Program-made: the position numbers and the translations under genes
Part shown: positions 52,136 through 60,702 of the stretch, piece after piece
How positions within the stretch are numbered: the first letter of the stretch is position 1
Layout: each line of letters begins with the position of its first letter
Source of the DNA: an uncultured Spirochaetia bacterium
GTDB lineage: Bacteria > Spirochaetota > Spirochaetia > CAKZLE01
Direction of reading: 5' to 3'
Length of the DNA stretch: 64,000 nt
Assembly: GCA_937125225.1 (NCBI GenBank)
Contig: CAKZLE010000025.1
Location: forward strand, 1-64,000
Notes under the pieces: model-generated
Seen by the model: only the letters and a program-made list of their open reading frames with translations
Told to the model about the DNA's origin: nothing
The model's database searches: none

Positions 52136-54226
52136 ATGAGAAGAGTCGTTATATCGGTTGCATTATTAGTAGTACTGATTCTGGTGTCGAGTTGTATCTT
52201 GGAGGGAGAACCTGAAGGTCAGGTGACCCTCAGGTTCGATGATACCATCTCGGAGTCCTCTCGAACGATCTATTCTCCAGGATATGGGAACCCGATCGTC
52301 TCCTACGCATTAGCCTTGGATGGCCCCTCAGGTTTTACCTTGAACTTTGAGGATATCACGTTGGATGCATCAGATAGCTATCTGATCGAATCGATCGGTT
52401 TTGGCACCTGGGAAGTCACTGCGACTGGGTATGATGCAGAAGGAAACTATCGAGGAGAGGGCTCAGCAGAGTTCACTGTCTCTACCGAACCTCTGGATCC
52501 GGTAACCATCGAGATTGGCTTTGCTGGGGCCTGTGATGTAGATATCCTGATCCAATGGCCAGAATCAACGATCGTATCACCTGTTGTCGCAGGATATATA
52601 GCTCCGGTAGCCTCAGGTGTCATAGGTACACAAGATCCATTGACCTTCACGTTATCAGATGATTCCATTCAGGTGACTACTCCAACGAATACGATTCCCG
52701 CAGGGACTCATCTTACTCATATCACCATCCATGATGGCGAAACCCTCGTATGGGTCTTCCATGAGATGATGTACCTTGATAAGGGTACGGTTACCCGTAT
52801 TGAGAAGATCCTGAGTGCTAGAGATCTCTTTCTAGAAGAGACAACAGTCTCTATCACAGAGACCTTGCCAGAACGTCTCTCCTTGAGTATCGAACCACGA
52901 TTCTCATTACAGGGTCTGAGTTTCACTCCAAAAGCTCTCACGACTGAAGATCAAGAGGTCTCGTTAGATGGCTGGTCCTGGTTTGTGAACGGGGTCGCAG
53001 CTTCTCCCTATGATGATAGTGATCTACCCTTCAGTGCGATAAACTCCAGAAACCCGAATATCATCCTGCAGGGGATCTATGATAATAACCTCTATACGAA
53101 ACAGGAGACGAGTGATGTAGACACGCTCACTTTTTCCCCTGAGATCGTTTCAGGTGGAGGGACGACCTATCTGAGGATCTCTGATGATTTGGTCTACTCT
53201 TTCGGACAGTATCTTGAACAACAGGAAGAGATGCTACTGAGAGGGGAGGATCCTGATGGGCTGGTTGTTGCACTCATCACCGAATTGAGTTCAGTGAGTT
53301 CCCTCGATATAGCCTCTTCTCATGCTGCTGCAGTCATAGATGGGCTAGGGTATTCTTGGGGTAGGAATAGTACTCATGGAGTTCTGGGTATCGGGACGAC
53401 ATTTGCTCAATATGTCCCACAGGTCATCATAGAGGAGAGTGATAACCCCGTCGAGCAGATCGATGTCGGAACTAATCATTCCCTGGCACGAATGGAAGAT
53501 GGTACCATACGAAGTTGGGGATTCAATGAGTATAAACAGATCCTTGATTCCAGCGAGACCTCCTATAGCTCCCCAGTGACTATCCCAGGATTTACCTCGG
53601 TCATCGATGTGGCTGCAGGGAGATTCCAATCCTTCGTGCTCAAGTCTGATGGTACTGTCTGGGGATGGGGAGATAACAGATTCAATCAAGTCAGTTCAGA
53701 TTCATCAGAGATTATCAATATACCGGTACAGATACCTACCTCTGCTAAGTTCGTCGATATCACCACGTATGGGTATAGTACCTATGGATTGACTGCGACA
53801 GGCGACCTATACAGTTGGGGCCATGATGTCGGGGGGTCCTTAGGTCAGGGAAGCTCTTCAGCTACCTATAGCGATCCCGTAAGGATCCTCACGAATGTGA
53901 AACAGGTCGTAAGCGGATACGCCTTTGCGATGGCTTTGACCTTTGATGGCAAGCTCTATACCTGGGGGTATAATACCCATGGACAATTGGGTAATGGAAC
54001 AGAAGACAGTAGCTCTACACCCGGGCAGATTCTCACAGATATCATCATCACCTCGATAGGATGTGGAGAGTATGAGGCCTTCGCTACAAGTGCCACAACC
54101 ATCTATGGTTGGGGACTCAATGACGATGGTCAGCTTGGATTAGGTGAGGCCCACATAACCGAGATGACTTTTGAACCTGAGGATTTCTATGGAGTGAAGA
54201 CTCCTGTCGCCTGGAGCTTTGATTAG
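52136..54226 (+). CDS. Lipoprotein with C-terminal RCC1-type beta-propeller
   Basis: 696 residues with a lipobox LILVSSCIL (Cys about 20). The first 370 residues hold beta-rich domains (GTWEVTATGYDAEGNYRGEG; a segment repeated around TTPTNTIPAGTHLTHITIHD). From about 385 on are RCC1-like repeats of roughly 50 residues: SHAAAVIDGLGYSWGRN, NHSLARMEDGTIRSWGFN, FQSFVLKSDGTVWGWGDN, GYSTYGLTATGDLYSWGHD, AFAMALTFDGKLYTWGYNTHGQLGNG and EYEAFATSATTIYGWGLNDDGQLGLG. It is probably a surface propeller for protein or glycan binding. It stands alone, with a palindrome after it. Confidence 0.85.
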   Translation: MRRVVISVALLVVLILVSSCILEGEPEGQVTLRFDDTISESSRTIYSPGYGNPIVSYALALDGPSGFTLNFEDITLDASDSYLIESIGFGTWEVTATGYDAEGNYRGEGSAEFTVSTEPLDPVTIEIGFAGACDVDILIQWPESTIVSPVVAGYIAPVASGVIGTQDPLTFTLSDDSIQVTTPTNTIPAGTHLTHITIHDGETLVWVFHEMMYLDKGTVTRIEKILSARDLFLEETTVSITETLPERLSLSIEPRFSLQGLSFTPKALTTEDQEVSLDGWSWFVNGVAASPYDDSDLPFSAINSRNPNIILQGIYDNNLYTKQETSDVDTLTFSPEIVSGGGTTYLRISDDLVYSFGQYLEQQEEMLLRGEDPDGLVVALITELSSVSSLDIASSHAAAVIDGLGYSWGRNSTHGVLGIGTTFAQYVPQVIIEESDNPVEQIDVGTNHSLARMEDGTIRSWGFNEYKQILDSSETSYSSPVTIPGFTSVIDVAAGRFQSFVLKSDGTVWGWGDNRFNQVSSDSSEIINIPVQIPTSAKFVDITTYGYSTYGLTATGDLYSWGHDVGGSLGQGSSSATYSDPVRILTNVKQVVSGYAFAMALTFDGKLYTWGYNTHGQLGNGTEDSSSTPGQILTDIIITSIGCGEYEAFATSATTIYGWGLNDDGQLGLGEAHITEMTFEPEDFYGVKTPVAWSFD

Positions 54227-54287
54227 TCACCTATTCTCAGGGATGCAAGGTCTAGGGGGTCGATCTCACTACCAGTAATAAGATTCT

Positions 54288-54328
54288 GCTACCTCATATG
54301 AGATTCCGAGAATCTCGTATGAGGTAGC
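54288..54328. terminator. Long perfect-type hairpin, possible terminator
   Basis: GCTACCTCATATGAGATTC (54288-54306) pairs with GAATCTCGTATGAGGTAGC (54310-54328) with one G-T pair and a three-base loop. No T tract follows on the plus strand, and none precedes it for the minus strand. Confidence 0.5.
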
Positions 54329-54482
54329 ATTCAAAAGAAATGAAAAGTTTATAAAAAGATATTCATATGAGCCATATTTATCTCTATGGTATAATGACTT
54401 ACATCTTTTATCAGATACCATGATCAGGTCGTAGACCTGACCATCTGATGAGAGAGAAGAATTCATTGAGAAGGAGATTTGA

Positions 54483-55457
54483 ATGGCAACAAAAGAGGTG
54501 CATGATAGAGGCCATATTGATGATAAGGGACATTGGAGACCTGAAAGGGCTCAGGGCTTTGCCCCCTTGTTCACCTTACCCTTCAGACCGATTGCCCTCC
54601 TCAAGTGGCTATTCGGCTGGGGTGGTTATATCTGGCCGATCAGAGTCATCTATGTGGTTCTCGCCTATGTGACTTGGTACCTTCTTCAAGGTGGAGTACT
54701 CGAGACCTACAAGAGTCTTGAATTCGGTTGGATAGCTCTGATCGTATTACGTAATCTGATCCTTCTCGTTACGGTCTTTGGCTTCTATCATGTGACTATC
54801 TATATGTTGAAAGTCGAGAAGAGTTATGGGAAGTACCACCCTGATTGGCAGATCAAGGACTCAAAACGGTTCCTTTTCCATGATCAGGTAAAGGATAATA
54901 TGTTTCGCTCCATCGTCTCCGGTGTCCCTATCTGGAGTGCCTGGGAGGTCTTGTATCTCTGGTTGGCTGCGAATGGGAGACTTCCTCTGACCACCTATAG
55001 TCAGAGTCCTGTCTGGTTTGTCTCATTGTTCTTCATCATCCCCCTATGGCGGGAAGTCCACTTCTATTTCATACATCGTCTCCTCCATTGGAAACCACTT
55101 CTGAAGGCAGTCCACAGTGTACATCATAAGAATCCGAACTGTGGCCCCTGGTCAGGGATGGCCATGCATCCTATCGAACATATTGGTTATCTGAGTGTGG
55201 TATTGTTAGCCTTCATACTACCGGTGCATCCAGTACACCTGTTCTTCATCTCTCAGCTCACTGCATTGAGACCTGCCCATGGTCATACCGGATTCGAAGG
55301 ACCCTTCTTCAAAGGTAAATGGCCTGCAGGAGACTACTTCCATTATCTTCACCATAAGCACGTGAGCTGTAACTATGGTGAATCGACAGTCCCCCTTGAT
55401 AGATGGTTCGGGACCTTCTTCGATGGAGAGGGTACCTTTAGAAGAAAAGGGAAGTAA
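54483..55457 (+). CDS. Membrane fatty-acid hydroxylase/sterol-desaturase family protein
   Basis: 324 residues with several membrane segments and the di-iron His clusters of the family: HFYFIHRLLHW (HxxxH) near residue 196, AVHSVHHKN (HxxHH) near 212, and a late cluster HYLHHKH near 290. AMHPIEHIGY near 227 is also conserved. Members hydroxylate or desaturate lipids using an oxo-di-iron centre and oxygen, which is notable in a presumably anaerobic relative. The Ser/Gly-poor N-terminus (residues 1-40) is soluble. Start ATG 54483 has AGGAG upstream. Monocistronic. Confidence 0.85.
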   Translation: MATKEVHDRGHIDDKGHWRPERAQGFAPLFTLPFRPIALLKWLFGWGGYIWPIRVIYVVLAYVTWYLLQGGVLETYKSLEFGWIALIVLRNLILLVTVFGFYHVTIYMLKVEKSYGKYHPDWQIKDSKRFLFHDQVKDNMFRSIVSGVPIWSAWEVLYLWLAANGRLPLTTYSQSPVWFVSLFFIIPLWREVHFYFIHRLLHWKPLLKAVHSVHHKNPNCGPWSGMAMHPIEHIGYLSVVLLAFILPVHPVHLFFISQLTALRPAHGHTGFEGPFFKGKWPAGDYFHYLHHKHVSCNYGESTVPLDRWFGTFFDGEGTFRRKGK

Positions 55458-55846
55458 GAACCCTAGAACCTTATACATTACATGATAGAAAGCCCTCACT
55501 GAAGGTCGTTTCGAACACAAGGATAAAATACCTCTAAATATATGAATCCCCAGACTAGTGATGAAGATAGGAGCCAAAGAGGTTGGAGGGAGAACTCCAC
55601 CTGGTGGCGAGCCCGTTGAGTTTAGCTGTTAGCTTCACCAAACAGAGCAAAGCACATGTCCCTCCTAGCTTACGTAAACGGTCATAGGAGGTATAACACG
55701 GTGAATAAACCAATGCTGTCTTGATGGGGGAATGCTCATACTCTTGAGGGTGACGCCCTTCTGGGTTTGTGAAGTGAAAATATATTTTATATAAGAATAT
55801 AAATATCTGAAAATAAATGTTGCGTTGGGTCTTCTTCAGTATTACA
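55458..55846. other. Intergenic stretch upstream of murQ
   Basis: About 390 bases. On the minus strand a frame reads ALVYSPCYTSYDRLRKLGGT up to FGSYLHH, resembling no family I know, perhaps a relic. The last 90 bases are extremely AT-rich (TATATTTTATATAAG) and probably hold the murQ promoter. Confidence 0.4.
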
Positions 55847-55866
55847 CTGATGTTTATGAACATCAG
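55847..55866 (+). promoter_or_regulatory. Perfect palindrome enclosing the murQ start codon
   Basis: CTGATGTT (55847-55854) and AACATCAG (55859-55866) flank TATG, so the ATG start is in the loop. It could be an operator or an RNA hairpin presenting or hiding the start. No Shine-Dalgarno sequence is seen upstream. Confidence 0.6.
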
Positions 55867-56746
55867 TAAGTTAACCACTGAACAACGGAATCCTAATTCC
55901 TTCAAGATTGATCAAAAGTCAACTTTGGAGATTCTCAAGATCATTAACCAGGAAGACAAGACTGTCCCCTTTGCCGTTGAGAACGCCCTACTTGAGATCA
56001 CTGCCCTAGTGGATGACGTAGTTCACACCTTCAGTATCGGTGGTCGGCTATTCTATATAGGAGCCGGGACCTCCGGTAGGTTAGGGGTCTTAGATGCTTC
56101 AGAATGCCCTCCGACTTTTGGTGTCCCTACCACCATGGTACAGGGGAACAAAGCTCTCACTACCTCTGTTGAATGGGTAGAAGATGATGGTCTTGCAGGG
56201 ATCCAATCACTCAAAGATGTTAGCTTCACGGGAAATGACGTTCTTGTAGGTATAACGGCCTCAGGACAAGCCCCTTTCGTGAAGGCTGCTATGGAGTATG
56301 CTTGCTCATTAGGTGCAGTTGTCGGTGCTATAGCCTGTAATGAGCAATCAAAGATCTTCAGTGCAGCAGACCACCAGATCCTCCTATCAGTTGGACCTGA
56401 GATCCTTACCGGTTCCACCCGTTTGAAATCAGGAACTGCCCAGAAACTCGTATTGAATATGATAACTACCACGGCGATGATCAAGATGGGAAAGGTCTAT
56501 AACAATTATATGGTTGACCTCACTCCTGTAAACGAGAAACTGCATAAAAGAGCGGTAGGTCTCATCAGTGAGATAAGTGAATGTTCTATGGAACAGGCAG
56601 AACAGATGTTCCTTCTTTCCGATAAGAATGTGAAGACTGCTATCATCATGATCATGCTTGATCTTGATAAAGAACATGCAGAGCTCATGATCACAAGGGG
56701 TGAGGGGAATCTCCATAGGACCCTAGAGGCTTTTAACACACTATGA
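55856..56746 (+). CDS. murQ: N-acetylmuramic acid 6-phosphate etherase
   Basis: About 296 residues, the usual length, starting NISKLTTEQRNPNS as in most MurQ proteins. That is why ATG 55856 is chosen over ATG 55817. The SIS domain carries GRLFYIGAGTSGRLGVLDASECPPTFG near residues 60-86 and TRLKSGTAQKLVLNMITT near 195, with catalytic Glu residues. It cleaves the lactyl ether of MurNAc-6-phosphate to GlcNAc-6-phosphate and lactate in the cytosol. First gene of a salvage operon that includes an ABC importer and a muropeptide-type epimerase. Confidence 0.95.
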   Translation: MNISKLTTEQRNPNSFKIDQKSTLEILKIINQEDKTVPFAVENALLEITALVDDVVHTFSIGGRLFYIGAGTSGRLGVLDASECPPTFGVPTTMVQGNKALTTSVEWVEDDGLAGIQSLKDVSFTGNDVLVGITASGQAPFVKAAMEYACSLGAVVGAIACNEQSKIFSAADHQILLSVGPEILTGSTRLKSGTAQKLVLNMITTTAMIKMGKVYNNYMVDLTPVNEKLHKRAVGLISEISECSMEQAEQMFLLSDKNVKTAIIMIMLDLDKEHAELMITRGEGNLHRTLEAFNTL

Positions 56747-56920
56747 ACAACAACCTGTGGATAAAGGACTACCTAAAAACATCTATCCTCTCTCACATTA
56801 CATCAGTAGTAGAACATCAAATGAAGACCGATTAGATCGATCGATCATTGCTATATAGGTATCTCATAGAGATACAAACCAAGAAAGTGTGTCTTTTTTG
56901 GAAAAAACAGGAGGAATCTT

Positions 56921-58228
56921 ATGAAAAGAATGGTTTGTCTTATCTTATTGACAGCCCTACTGATGCCCCTTTTTGCACAGGGTGGAGTAGAGGAGAAAGC
57001 TGTCCTAGACATGTCAGCACCAGTGACCTTGACTATCTGGACGCATGAAGATGCGAATAGAAAGGTCTTGGAACAGGAACTCATTGCAGAATTTATGGAA
57101 ATGAACCCCAATGTCACGGTGGATTACCAAACGTATCCATCAAGTAAGATGAGGGAACTTCTCACCGTATCCTTCTCTGCAAACCAGGGACCAGATATCT
57201 TCAATCAGAGCCAATCTGTCGTCAGACAGTTCGTTATTGAAGGAAGAGTATCGGCACTCGATCCAGAGTGGATCGGAGAAGCTTCCCTAGATGATGTGAC
57301 TGGTAGATATATTCCCGGAGCTCTTGCAGCTGTAGAATATGACGGTGATATTCATGGATTACCCCTTGAGTATACCAACTTCTGTACCTATCTGAATAAG
57401 AACATCTTCAGAGATGCAGGACTGGATCCTGAGAAAGACTATCCCAAAACATGGGAAGAGGTCATGGAAGTATCTAAGAAACTTGTTCTTAGAGAGGGAG
57501 AGATCATCACCCGACGTGGTTATGACTTCAGATATCCCTCCTACACCATGCAGTTCCTCCCTATGGTCGAACAGTTAGGTGGAAAGTTGATGAGTGATGA
57601 TGGGAAGACCGCAGTCGTTGGTGATGAAGCCTGGTTGCAGTTCTTTACCTACATGAGAGATTGGGGTCCAGAAGGGTACAACCTCGGTGGACCTACCTAC
57701 CTACCACCTCGTAAAGTATTTGACAACAACAACAATGAGATCGCTATGAGTGACAGTGGATTATACCAGCAGGGTCGAATGAAAAAAGCCAATCCTGATT
57801 TCTTCAATAGTGACGATTGGATGGTCATCCCCTTCCCACAATTCGAAGATGCTGTTGTAGAGACTGCAGGGGCGATCGCCTGCCATTACTATATGGTCAA
57901 TGGACAGATCGATACCTTGAATCAGATGTGGGCCTGGAAACTCGTTGACTTCATGCTCTCTCATTCAGCTGATTACCTCGAACAGGTCAATCTCGTACAA
58001 CCTACCTATGAACTGTTCGAATCTGATGCATTTGCAGCTCTTCCTTTCTCTGATGTGTTTGCAGCAGATATGAAGAAGGGTGATCTTGTGTACTTCGCAG
58101 GAAACAGTTCTGCAGTCAATGACAAGCTGAAGGGTGCTGTTGAATCAGCAATGCTCCTTGGTGAAGACCCTGCGACTGTCCTTGAGAACTTCAGAAAAGA
58201 GATTCAGATTCTTATTGATGACGAATAG
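56921..58228 (+). CDS. ABC sugar-binding protein, family 1 (CUT1)
   Basis: 435 residues. The signal peptide ends LMPLFAQGGVEEKA, a spirochaete-type processing region. The mature part has VTLTIWTHEDANRKVLEQELIAEFMEMNPNVTVDY, ANQGPDIFNQS and GLPLEYTNFCTYLNKNIFRDAGLDPEKDYPKTWEEV, the classic solute-binding-protein family 1 sequence. Strong AGGAGG before ATG 56921. With murQ upstream, MurNAc or a muropeptide-derived sugar is the likely ligand. It is followed by a hairpin that separates it from the permease genes. Confidence 0.92.
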   Translation: MKRMVCLILLTALLMPLFAQGGVEEKAVLDMSAPVTLTIWTHEDANRKVLEQELIAEFMEMNPNVTVDYQTYPSSKMRELLTVSFSANQGPDIFNQSQSVVRQFVIEGRVSALDPEWIGEASLDDVTGRYIPGALAAVEYDGDIHGLPLEYTNFCTYLNKNIFRDAGLDPEKDYPKTWEEVMEVSKKLVLREGEIITRRGYDFRYPSYTMQFLPMVEQLGGKLMSDDGKTAVVGDEAWLQFFTYMRDWGPEGYNLGGPTYLPPRKVFDNNNNEIAMSDSGLYQQGRMKKANPDFFNSDDWMVIPFPQFEDAVVETAGAIACHYYMVNGQIDTLNQMWAWKLVDFMLSHSADYLEQVNLVQPTYELFESDAFAALPFSDVFAADMKKGDLVYFAGNSSAVNDKLKGAVESAMLLGEDPATVLENFRKEIQILIDDE

Positions 58229-58238
58229 TTGAGTGTAG

Positions 58239-58267
58239 GCCCGAAGGTGAGCCAATCATCTTCGGGC
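58239..58267 (+). terminator. Intercistronic hairpin after the binding-protein gene
   Basis: GCCCGAAG (58239-58246) pairs with CTTCGGGC (58260-58267). It has little T tract and probably protects the upstream message or partly terminates, favouring binding protein over permeases. Confidence 0.6.
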
Positions 58268-58303
58268 TGTTCTACGCCTTGATGTACTATAGGGGAAAAC
58301 AGG

Positions 58304-59203
58304 ATGAAATATATAGGTATTGAGAAGAAGAAGGCACGATGGGGCTATATGTTCGTTGCACCTGCAGTCCTCCTTTTTTTCATGTTCTCTCTCTACCCGA
58401 TGCTCAATGCATTCTATAATACCTTCTTCAATATCAAATTGCTCTCTTTACGAGCTCCGAAGTTCGTGGGATTGAAGAACTATATCTTTGTGCTGAATTC
58501 CCCCTCCTTCTGGAACTCGATGAAGGCAACGGCTCTATTCACCTTGGGAGCCTTCATCCCCTTGACTATCTTCTCTCTCATCTTTGGATTGATTGTCACT
58601 AGCCGGATGAGAAATCAAAAGGCTATCCAGTTATTGATGTATACCCCTGCGGTCCTCTCATCTGTGGTCGCGGCCCTTATCTGGATGATCATCTTCGATC
58701 CACGAGGTATCGGGAACAGTATCGTCAACAATATTCTGCAGACTCATGGTATCGACCATCGCTGGCTCACTGATCCTGTCATGCTTCGAGTCTCGACAGT
58801 CACCATCTATGTCTGGAAGTATATCGGATACTTCACCATCATATTCGTCACAGGGATCGCTAAGGTCCCAGAGTCGACTTTAGAGGCTGCAACCATCGCT
58901 GGAGCATCAACCATGCAGACTATCAGGTTGATCGTCTTGCCATTGTTAAAGCCCACGACCCTCATGGTCTCGATCGTCACAATGCTCAACTGCCTGAAAT
59001 CATTCTCTACCCAATACCTCTTTACTCAAAGAGGAGCTCCACTAGAACCTCTGAACGTCGTTACCTTGAATATCTACAATACGGCGATGAGGGATCTGAA
59101 TATCAGTCGGGCCTGTGTCATGAGCTTCCTGCTATTCTTAGTGATGATGATCCTCACCCTTTCGCGCATGAGTTCCTCAGAACGTAATGTGACTGAATAT
59201 TAG
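58304..59203 (+). CDS. ABC sugar permease, CUT1 first subunit (MalF/UgpA-like)
   Basis: 299 residues with six membrane segments. It opens WGYMFVAPAVLLFFMFSLYPMLNAFYNTFFN and contains the EAA loop TLEAATIAGASTMQTIRLIVLPLLKPT near residue 185, which docks to an ATPase. No ATP-binding subunit lies in the window, so the importer probably uses a shared MsmK-type ATPase encoded elsewhere. Next permease follows by 14 bases. Confidence 0.92.
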   Translation: MKYIGIEKKKARWGYMFVAPAVLLFFMFSLYPMLNAFYNTFFNIKLLSLRAPKFVGLKNYIFVLNSPSFWNSMKATALFTLGAFIPLTIFSLIFGLIVTSRMRNQKAIQLLMYTPAVLSSVVAALIWMIIFDPRGIGNSIVNNILQTHGIDHRWLTDPVMLRVSTVTIYVWKYIGYFTIIFVTGIAKVPESTLEAATIAGASTMQTIRLIVLPLLKPTTLMVSIVTMLNCLKSFSTQYLFTQRGAPLEPLNVVTLNIYNTAMRDLNISRACVMSFLLFLVMMILTLSRMSSSERNVTEY

Positions 59204-59217
59204 AAGGAGTCTGTTTA

Positions 59218-60075
59218 ATGTTTTTACGTAACAATACACCATCAGACAGAGTCGTCAACCTCTTAATCAATAGTCTTCTCGTCTTGATCCTACTCGCTAT
59301 GCTCATGCCGATCGCCTTCATGGTCACCGCATCCTTCATGCCCGCCAATGAGATCTTCACTATGCCCTACCGGTGGATCCCGAAGACATTTATATTCTCA
59401 AACTATTTCCATGCAGTCGCTGGAAATGATGAGAGTTTCATCTTCATAAGAAATCTCATAAACTCCCTGATCGTCGCATTATCGACAGCTGCCCTCTCTG
59501 TAGTAGTCTCCGGGCTAGCAGGTTATGGGCTGAGTAAGTTCAGATTCAAGGGCAGGAACTTCATCTTCCTGATGCTCATGGGAAGGATGATGATTCCCTT
59601 TGAGGCGATCATGATCCCGATGTATATCACAGCAGTACGGTTAGGACTACAGAATACCTATCCGGGGCTCATCATGCCCTTCATCCTCAATACCTTTGGG
59701 CTGTTTCAGATGCGCCAGTATCTGATGACCTTCCCCGATGATATTCTTGATGCAGGACGAATCGATGGCTTGAGCGAGATGGGGATCTTCTGGAAACTCG
59801 TATTCAAGAACAGTACTCCAGCGATCGCGACTGCTGCTATCTTGAGCTTCAGAGGGCAATGGGACAATCTCCTGTGGCCCCTACTTATTGCGCAGAAGGA
59901 GAGGATGAAGACCATCCCCACCTATATCATAAAATTCACTGAAGAGAAATCTTCTGATGAGGGAGCTATGATGGCCGTTGCGGTATTGGCTAGTCTACCA
60001 ATAATCATACTATTTTTAACCTTGTCAAAATATTTTCTCCATGGATCTACGATGTATACAGCTAGTAAAGAGTAA
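59218..60075 (+). CDS. ABC sugar permease, CUT1 second subunit (MalG/UgpE-like)
   Basis: 285 residues with six membrane segments. It shows LMPIAFMVTASFMPANEIF, GLAGYGLSKFRFKGRNFIFLMLMGRMMIPFEAIMIPMY and the EAA loop DILDAGRIDGLSEMGIFWKLVFKNSTPAIATAAILSF near residue 178. Forms the membrane channel with the preceding subunit. ATG 59218 has AGGAG upstream. Confidence 0.92.
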   Translation: MFLRNNTPSDRVVNLLINSLLVLILLAMLMPIAFMVTASFMPANEIFTMPYRWIPKTFIFSNYFHAVAGNDESFIFIRNLINSLIVALSTAALSVVVSGLAGYGLSKFRFKGRNFIFLMLMGRMMIPFEAIMIPMYITAVRLGLQNTYPGLIMPFILNTFGLFQMRQYLMTFPDDILDAGRIDGLSEMGIFWKLVFKNSTPAIATAAILSFRGQWDNLLWPLLIAQKERMKTIPTYIIKFTEEKSSDEGAMMAVAVLASLPIIILFLTLSKYFLHGSTMYTASKE

Positions 60076-60087
60076 AGGAGACACAAA

Positions 60088-60687
60088 ATGATAAAGGTTT
60101 GTATTTTTGATATGGGCGGGGTACTCGTTAGAGACCATGATGTCGCACCGGCTTTGATCGAGTATCTAGGAAGAGAGGAGAGAAGTTTCAGATCCTTGGG
60201 AGATACCGTCCTGAACTCCCTACGAGAACATGGGAAGGGGAATATTACAGAAACAGAATTCTGGGAGATCTATCGTTCTGAGATTCATGAGGATCTGTTC
60301 ATAGGAGGAGAGAGCCTGCTCGGACGATTCTTCACCCCTAAGTTAGATATTCCCACAGCATCGGTGATAGGAGAACTCAAGGCAACCGGTATGCGTGTAG
60401 TCTGTGGGACCAATGTGATAGCTTCCCACTACAGGATCCATCAGGAGGGACACCAGTACGAGCTCTTCGATGCAGTCTATCCATCACATCTGATGCATAT
60501 CATAAAACCTGATCCTACCTTCTTCCAGTGGATCCTCGATCAGGAGGGCATCTCTGCGAACGAAGCCTTCTTCACCGATGATATGGCGGTGAATACCCAG
60601 AGTAGTAGTGCTTTAGGAATACACTCCTTTGTCTATACTGATGCAGAGACACTGAGAACACAATTATCGGATCTAGATCTATTGTAA
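60088..60687 (+). CDS. HAD-superfamily hydrolase, YihX-like
   Basis: 199 residues. VCIFDMGGVLVRD near residues 4-16 holds the nucleophile Asp8; the second Asp of the usual DxD is Gly, as in YihX/epoxide-hydrolase-type HADs. CGTNVIASH near 108, IIKPDPTFFQWIL near 140 and FFTDDMAVN near 165 give the remaining catalytic motifs. Probably dephosphorylates a sugar or related metabolite of the salvage pathway. It follows the permease by 12 bases with AGGAG before the start. Confidence 0.85.
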   Translation: MIKVCIFDMGGVLVRDHDVAPALIEYLGREERSFRSLGDTVLNSLREHGKGNITETEFWEIYRSEIHEDLFIGGESLLGRFFTPKLDIPTASVIGELKATGMRVVCGTNVIASHYRIHQEGHQYELFDAVYPSHLMHIIKPDPTFFQWILDQEGISANEAFFTDDMAVNTQSSSALGIHSFVYTDAETLRTQLSDLDLL

Positions 60688-60702
60688 TGGAGTAGAACTC
60701 TT

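Noticed and set aside
52717-53792. Several opposite- and alternative-frame ORFs inside the RCC1 lipoprotein gene
   Set aside because: They are shadows of a well-supported long gene.
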